A stretch of DNA of 11,436 bases from Bacteroidota bacterium. Lineage in GTDB: Bacteria; Bacteroidota; Bacteroidia; Bacteroidales; JADFUO01. This document shows, in pieces, positions 7,548 through 11,436 of this stretch. The notes beneath the pieces are model-generated. The model was not told where the DNA came from and did no database searches. It worked only from the letters and a program-made list of their open reading frames with translations. How positions within the stretch are numbered: position 1 is the stretch's first letter; each line of letters opens with the position of its first letter. The translations under genes and the position numbers were made by a program. The stretch spans positions 1-11,436 of the forward strand of contig JADFUO010000007.1 in the NCBI GenBank assembly GCA_015222115.1, read 5' to 3'.

Positions 7548-8999
7548 TTATTTGTCTATCAATTCATTTAATCTCATTTTAATTCTACTATCTGATGATG
7601 GTCTGGGAGCATCATCATCCACAATATTTCCTTTTTTGTCAATTATCATATATGTTGGAAAACCTTTCCATTTAAGTTTGTTTCTTAATAATTGAGATTG
7701 TGCTTTGTCTAAATAATAATTCTCTCCGGCTATATGCAGGTTCTCAATTGCTTTTTTCCATTCATTTCTATCTGATGACATGCAAAGATTTACAAACACT
7801 ATTGGCTTATTCTTGTAATAATCGTGCAATTCAATTGAATAAGGTATTTCACTTTTACAAGGACCACACCAAGTTGCCCCAATATCTAAGTAGATTACCT
7901 TCCCTTTGTGTTTGTCTGTGAGATTACTGAAGAAATCTCCAATTATTTCTTTCTCTTCTTCTGTAACTGGATCTAATAATGAAACATGATAGTTATTTTG
8001 CTTCTCAAACTCTTCCTTTCTTTTTTGGAGTAAAGTAATTAACAGGTTGTTATTTAAATACAGATTAACATCTTTCCGTAATTCTGAAAAATCTTCAAAG
8101 GAATCTTCAAAAAATTTTGAAATGATTCGATAACACATGATATCCCTGCTTATTCCTGACTGTTCATACTCAACAATATTCTTAAGGCATATTTCGTAAG
8201 CCTGGGATAATTTTTGCTCCTTTAAAAGATTCATTATAACAGAATCTTTTTGTATATATTTATCTGTAGAATAATGCCATATATGAATTCCATAACTTGA
8301 TGAAATAATTGCAGATTCATCATTCACTGGAAATAAAGACTTATCGAATAATTCTCCTTTATATTGGGTTTTATTCATAAAATGATGGAATTTAAAATCT
8401 ATCAAGTAGTTTGCATTTCTATAGATAATATCTTTTTTAGCCCAAGTCAGGAATTCTTTCGTTGGATTATAACTTTTTCGAAATTCAGACAGAATAGAAT
8501 CCTCAATGAACATACGATGCTTAATGTCCATTAAATATTCTTCGACGGATTTATTCTCAGATTTAGGGTGAAAATCATCAATATTTTTGAAACGTAAAAA
8601 GTCTAAAATATTCTGTGAAGTTTCAGAATTATTGCCTGAAATTTTAAATTCTGGGAATTTTTCCTTTTTAAAAGAGATTGAGTTTAATGAAAGGTTTAAG
8701 CTATCTAAAGGTTTTACAAATAGTTGGGCAAACCCCTTTTCATATTTTAACAAAACATCCTGTGGATGCAAAATTTCAATTTCAAATTTAAAGTTACCTG
8801 TAGAATCTATTATTTCCGTTTGGTAATCGCACCTATCTATCGAACAGGGATATGAAAGTGAAATAACCTTGGAATAACTATCAGATAACTCTATATTTCC
8901 TGCAATTATTACTTTCCCTCTATAAATTTCGATATTTTTCTGGTTAGAATCACAAGAGGTTAAAATAGCCAAAACTATTACAATCAAAAATTTATTCAT
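7548..8999 (-). CDS. TlpA-like thioredoxin-domain lipoprotein (483 aa)
   Basis: A predicted envelope thiol-disulfide oxidoreductase. The lipoprotein signal peptide ends at lipobox LTSC (Cys16). An N-terminal beta domain of the DUF4369 type (about 28-110) is followed by a long, probably helical region (about 125-350). The C-terminal thioredoxin fold (about 352-483) has the active site WCGPCK (Cys378, Cys381) and the cis-proline in GFPTY (Pro448), so the redox machinery looks complete. Extra cysteines Cys52 and Cys57 lie in the N-terminal domain. It sits 70 bases downstream of a second TlpA-like gene in the same orientation, and the two share a Cys-Asp/Arg-Asp-Tyr patch in the N-terminal domain. 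CpG is rarer than in mrdA by hand count. No promoter element is obvious. Substrate unknown. Confidence 0.88.
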   Translation of the reverse strand: MNKFLIVIVLAILTSCDSNQKNIEIYRGKVIIAGNIELSDSYSKVISLSYPCSIDRCDYQTEIIDSTGNFKFEIEILHPQDVLLKYEKGFAQLFVKPLDSLNLSLNSISFKKEKFPEFKISGNNSETSQNILDFLRFKNIDDFHPKSENKSVEEYLMDIKHRMFIEDSILSEFRKSYNPTKEFLTWAKKDIIYRNANYLIDFKFHHFMNKTQYKGELFDKSLFPVNDESAIISSSYGIHIWHYSTDKYIQKDSVIMNLLKEQKLSQAYEICLKNIVEYEQSGISRDIMCYRIISKFFEDSFEDFSELRKDVNLYLNNNLLITLLQKRKEEFEKQNNYHVSLLDPVTEEEKEIIGDFFSNLTDKHKGKVIYLDIGATWCGPCKSEIPYSIELHDYYKNKPIVFVNLCMSSDRNEWKKAIENLHIAGENYYLDKAQSQLLRNKLKWKGFPTYMIIDKKGNIVDDDAPRPSSDSRIKMRLNELIDK

Positions 9000-9028
9000 A
9001 TTTATGGTATTATTCTTTTTCTAAATGA

Positions 9029-9062
9029 CACTGAACCGCACATAGAGTATAGGTGTTATGCA
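9029..9062 (-). repeat. Post-gene element A between the two thioredoxin genes
   Basis: Within the 70-base gap between the two thioredoxin genes, GTTATGC at 9055-9061 (GCATAAC in the direction of transcription) begins 8 bases after the upstream stop codon. It is followed by TATA and a GCGGTT stretch near 9033-9038. Element B at 7504-7547 has the same order of parts: RCAYAAC, then TATA, then GCGGTT or GTGGTT. The match is degenerate and was aligned by eye. Confidence 0.35.
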
Positions 9063-9069
9063 ATGTACA

Positions 9070-10359
9070 TTACTGTAATAACTCTGTTAATTTCTGCTTA
9101 ACTTCAACTGCACTAAGATCAATAGCAATTATCTTTCCTGATGAAGTAATAAGAAATGTTCCTCCACCTCGGTTGGAAATACTATATTTTTCCCATACTC
9201 TGTTTTGGTTATCTTTATCGATAATATTTATCCATGGGTAGTTTTCCTTTTTTATTGATTTATTTAAGTTGTCTGCATCGCCATATCCCCTTGTAACTCC
9301 AACTATCTCAAATCCTAAATTTTTAAATTCTTCGTACATAGGAACCATTTCCCTGCTTTTTTTAATACAAGGGCTACACCAGGTAGACCACAAATCTAGT
9401 AAAACAACTTTGTTATTATTTATTACACTCGATAGTAAAATATTTTCCCCATTAATATCGGGTGCAGAAAAATCAATAAACATACCTCCCTCATGTATAT
9501 TTTTCAAACCTTCAAGCAAGTCTTTTACAATGGAAGAGTAAGGATGATCGGGATATTCGGAGGATAACCTCTGAAAATTAATCTGTGCTGCATTCATAAG
9601 GGCAGTATCCCCTTCTTTCCAACAACAAGATTTTGAGTGGTTTTGAATGTCTCTCATAAAAAGATAATAAGAGAGCAGGGATGTATTTTCCTTAATGTAG
9701 TTGTACTCCCAAAGCATCATTTCATCAATTATAGAGTCTTGTTTCTCTTGGTATTTTCTTCCTTCGACTGAATACATTAAACCTGTATTGCGAAGATAAC
9801 GCTGTTCGGAAAAAAGTCTTTTCTTAAGCTTTTCATCTTTATTTTCTGCTAGTTTCTTTACCAGATTAATCCATTCACTACTGTATAGACTTCCTTTTTC
9901 ATCCAATAAATCAAGGCTATCATTATACTTATATATTTCTGACCAAAATTTTTTAAACTGTGTTTGATTAAAACCATTTAGATTATCATTCAAATTATTG
10001 CCCACAAATAAATTATTGTCTTCATCCTTTTCTGCATATAGGGTAAACTTTACTTCACCTTCTTTAACAAAAAATGAATTTCTGAAGAAAGAACCTCTAT
10101 CATGTTCTTCTTTGAAAACCAATTCGTAAACTTCAGGATGTGATACAATCATCACATATTCGAATGAATTATTGATTATTGGTATTTCAATATTATAATC
10201 ACGGCAATCCTCAGATGCTTTATACAAAAGAAGTGTTTCACTTTCACGCCCAATAACATCTCCTTTTATAACGCATTGCTTATTTTTTTGACCACAAGAA
10301 ATAAAAGAAAAAATGATTAAGATCAGGAATAGTGCTTTTAAAGTTTGTCTCTGTATCAT
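9070..10359 (-). CDS. TlpA-like thioredoxin-domain lipoprotein lacking the cis-proline (429 aa)
   Basis: A predicted periplasm- or surface-facing thiol-disulfide protein. The signal peptide ends at lipobox FISC (Cys22). A DUF4369-like beta domain (about 29-115) and a helical middle region (about 130-290) precede a TlpA/AhpC-TSA type domain that opens with FIDFSAPDINGE (294-305). The active site is STWCSPC (Cys328, Cys331). Where these proteins normally have G-x-P before the strand TFLI, this one has Gly398-Gly399-Gly400, so the cis-proline that sits against the active-site disulfide is missing. Vicinal cysteines Cys245-Cys246 are unusual, and Cys29 and Cys52 add further thiols. It is the upstream member of a two-gene set and diverges from a LuxE-like gene. 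Redox activity is plausible but altered specificity is likely. Confidence 0.87.
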   Translation of the reverse strand: MIQRQTLKALFLILIIFSFISCGQKNKQCVIKGDVIGRESETLLLYKASEDCRDYNIEIPIINNSFEYVMIVSHPEVYELVFKEEHDRGSFFRNSFFVKEGEVKFTLYAEKDEDNNLFVGNNLNDNLNGFNQTQFKKFWSEIYKYNDSLDLLDEKGSLYSSEWINLVKKLAENKDEKLKKRLFSEQRYLRNTGLMYSVEGRKYQEKQDSIIDEMMLWEYNYIKENTSLLSYYLFMRDIQNHSKSCCWKEGDTALMNAAQINFQRLSSEYPDHPYSSIVKDLLEGLKNIHEGGMFIDFSAPDINGENILLSSVINNNKVVLLDLWSTWCSPCIKKSREMVPMYEEFKNLGFEIVGVTRGYGDADNLNKSIKKENYPWINIIDKDNQNRVWEKYSISNRGGGTFLITSSGKIIAIDLSAVEVKQKLTELLQ

Positions 10360-10402
10360 GTCATAATTTAACTATGTTGAATAATTGCCTTTTTTTTGCT
10401 CA

Positions 10403-10425
10403 GTATATTGCACAACTCCGGTATA
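10403..10425 (+). repeat. Possible inverted boundary motif C
   Basis: GCACAAC at 10410-10416 on the plus strand has the same RCAYAAC form as the motifs after both thioredoxin stops, but in the opposite orientation. It is followed by a TATA, as those are. It lies in the divergent gap 50 bases upstream of the 429-residue thioredoxin start. A seven-base match can easily arise by chance. A T8 run at 10390-10397 is the only other notable sequence nearby. Confidence 0.25.
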
Positions 10426-10457
10426 AAATTACAAAATATAATTTCAATAACAATTAT

Positions 10458-10465
10458 TACCTTTG
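10458..10465 (+). promoter_or_regulatory. -7 element (TACCTTTG) set for a nearly leaderless transcript
   Basis: TACCTTTG matches TAnnTTTG exactly and ends only five bases before the ATG at 10471. Bacteroidota transcripts usually begin a few bases after this element, so the mRNA would start at or next to the start codon. No TTG is visible at the -33 position, where the sequence is A/T-only, so the promoter may be weak or may use a different upstream element. Confidence 0.4.
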
Positions 10466-10470
10466 TATTA

Positions 10471-11436
10471 ATGAACTCTTTTAACTTCAATAAAAAAATT
10501 TTCAACATTAGCAGTGTTAATAGTTTTAACGAAACTGCTCTTGAAATATTTCGTTATCAGTACCGGAACAATTCAATTTACAGGGAATTTACCGATCGGC
10601 TTGCCATTAAAATTAACGAAATTAAGCATTACTTGCAAATCCCATTTTTGCCAATTGAATTTTTTAAAAATTATGAAATTAATACAGTAAACAGCAAGCC
10701 CTCATTAGTTTTTCTAAGTAGTGGCACAACCGGATCAATTAAAAGCAAACATTATATTGTTGATGTAAAAGTTTATGAAGAAAGCTTTCGCAGATGTTTT
10801 GAAATTTTTTACGGAAATGTAAGCAATTATTGTATCCTTGCACTTTTATCTTCTTATCTTGAAAGGAAAAATTCGTCTTTGGTTTATATGATTAAAGATT
10901 TGATTGAAAGAAGTGGTAATCCTGATAGCGGATTTTATTTAAATAATTATAATGAACTAATTGATAAATTAAATAGGTTGAAAAATTCAGGTAAAAAAGT
11001 AATTTTATTTGGAGTAACTTTTGCCCTGCTTGACATTGCCGGAAAATATTCGCTGGATTTTCCCGACCTGATTGTTATTGAAACCGGTGGCATGAAAGGC
11101 AGAAGAAAAGAAATTATCAGAGAAGAATTACATGAAATATTATGCCGGGGTTTTGGTGTAAAAACAATACATTCGGAATACGGGATGACAGAATTATTGT
11201 CTCAGGCATATTCAAAAGGGAAAGGAATTTTTAAAACACCTCAGTGGATGAAAATTTTAATCAGGGATATTAATGACCCGCTTACAATAATTGGAAATTA
11301 CAAATCAGGTGGAATAAATGTGATTGATCTGGCAAATTATTATTCCTGTTCATTCATAGCCACTCAGGATTTAGGGAAATTGCATAAAGATGGCTCGTTT
11401 GAAGTTTTAGGCAGGTTTGATACAAGCGATATCAGG
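10471..11436 (+). CDS. LuxE-like acyl-protein synthetase / acyltransferase, 3' end cut by window
   Basis: The reading frame is open from the ATG at 10471 to the window edge (322 codons, no stop). The product belongs to the LuxE / acyl-protein synthetase branch of adenylate-forming enzymes, which activate a fatty acid with ATP and pass it to a carrier or protein. Visible signatures are FLSSGTTGSIKSKHY (81-95, the ATP-binding loop), LLSSYLERKNSSLVYM (125-140), IETGGMKGRRKE (203-214), HSEYGMTELLSQAYS (234-248) and LGRFDTSDIR at the edge. Relatives end within a few residues of that last motif, so the gene is almost complete. It is divergent from the thioredoxin gene. In Bacteroidota such proteins often stand alone without lux genes, so bioluminescence is not implied. 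The physiological acyl substrate is unknown. Confidence 0.88.
   Translation, partial: MNSFNFNKKIFNISSVNSFNETALEIFRYQYRNNSIYREFTDRLAIKINEIKHYLQIPFLPIEFFKNYEINTVNSKPSLVFLSSGTTGSIKSKHYIVDVKVYEESFRRCFEIFYGNVSNYCILALLSSYLERKNSSLVYMIKDLIERSGNPDSGFYLNNYNELIDKLNRLKNSGKKVILFGVTFALLDIAGKYSLDFPDLIVIETGGMKGRRKEIIREELHEILCRGFGVKTIHSEYGMTELLSQAYSKGKGIFKTPQWMKILIRDINDPLTIIGNYKSGGINVIDLANYYSCSFIATQDLGKLHKDGSFEVLGRFDTSDIR

Noticed and set aside
7504..10425. A true integron cassette array
   Set aside because: There is no integrase, the GTTRRRY half-site is missing after the RCAYAAC motifs, and the motifs are only seven bases. The observation is kept as a motif finding, not as an integron call.
10471..11436. 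Bioluminescence (lux) locus
   Set aside because: The LuxE-like protein has no luxCDAB neighbours in view, and stand-alone LuxE-like acyltransferases are common in Bacteroidota.

Overview
The window looks like a chromosomal segment of an AT-rich member of the Bacteroidota. Three things point there. The gene families are typical: a CNNM/CorC-type membrane protein next to a PpiD-like foldase, lipoproteins carrying C-terminal TlpA-like thioredoxin domains, and a LuxE-like acyltransferase. Starts lack Shine-Dalgarno sequences and have A/T-only leaders. TAnnTTTG -7 promoter elements lie ahead of several genes.

Layout. Bases 1-226 hold no gene, only AT-rich sequence with degenerate TTTGGAATTT repeats and a possible promoter. 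Plus-strand genes follow: a DUF21/CBS/CorC_HlyC protein (227-1492) and an envelope-anchored parvulin-type PPIase (1598-3712). A 143-base convergent gap (3713-3855) separates them from a minus-strand block: mrdA (PBP2, 5112-6929) overlapping rodA (3856-5115), which uses a TTG start inside the mrdA stop, and upstream of mrdA a small lipoprotein (7002-7490). Further upstream on the same strand are two lipoprotein thioredoxins, 7548-8999 and 9070-10359. Divergent from these, on the plus strand, is a LuxE-like acyltransferase (10471 to the window edge), which lacks only its last few residues.

How the genes work together. MrdA and RodA are the transpeptidase and glycosyltransferase of the cell-elongation machinery. 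The PpiD-like protein helps fold envelope proteins. The CNNM-type protein is probably an ion or Mg transporter or regulator; its pairing with the PPIase is a common Bacteroidota arrangement from memory. The two thioredoxin lipoproteins probably handle disulfides in the periplasm or on the surface.

Most of the window is ordinary housekeeping sequence, and I see no convincing new defence, mobile or biosynthetic system. The stretch most worth a second look is the two-gene thioredoxin islet (about 7504-10425). It has fewer CpG dinucleotides than its neighbours, similar short motifs immediately after both stop codons and an inverted copy beyond its outer end, and one of its thioredoxins has lost the usual cis-proline.
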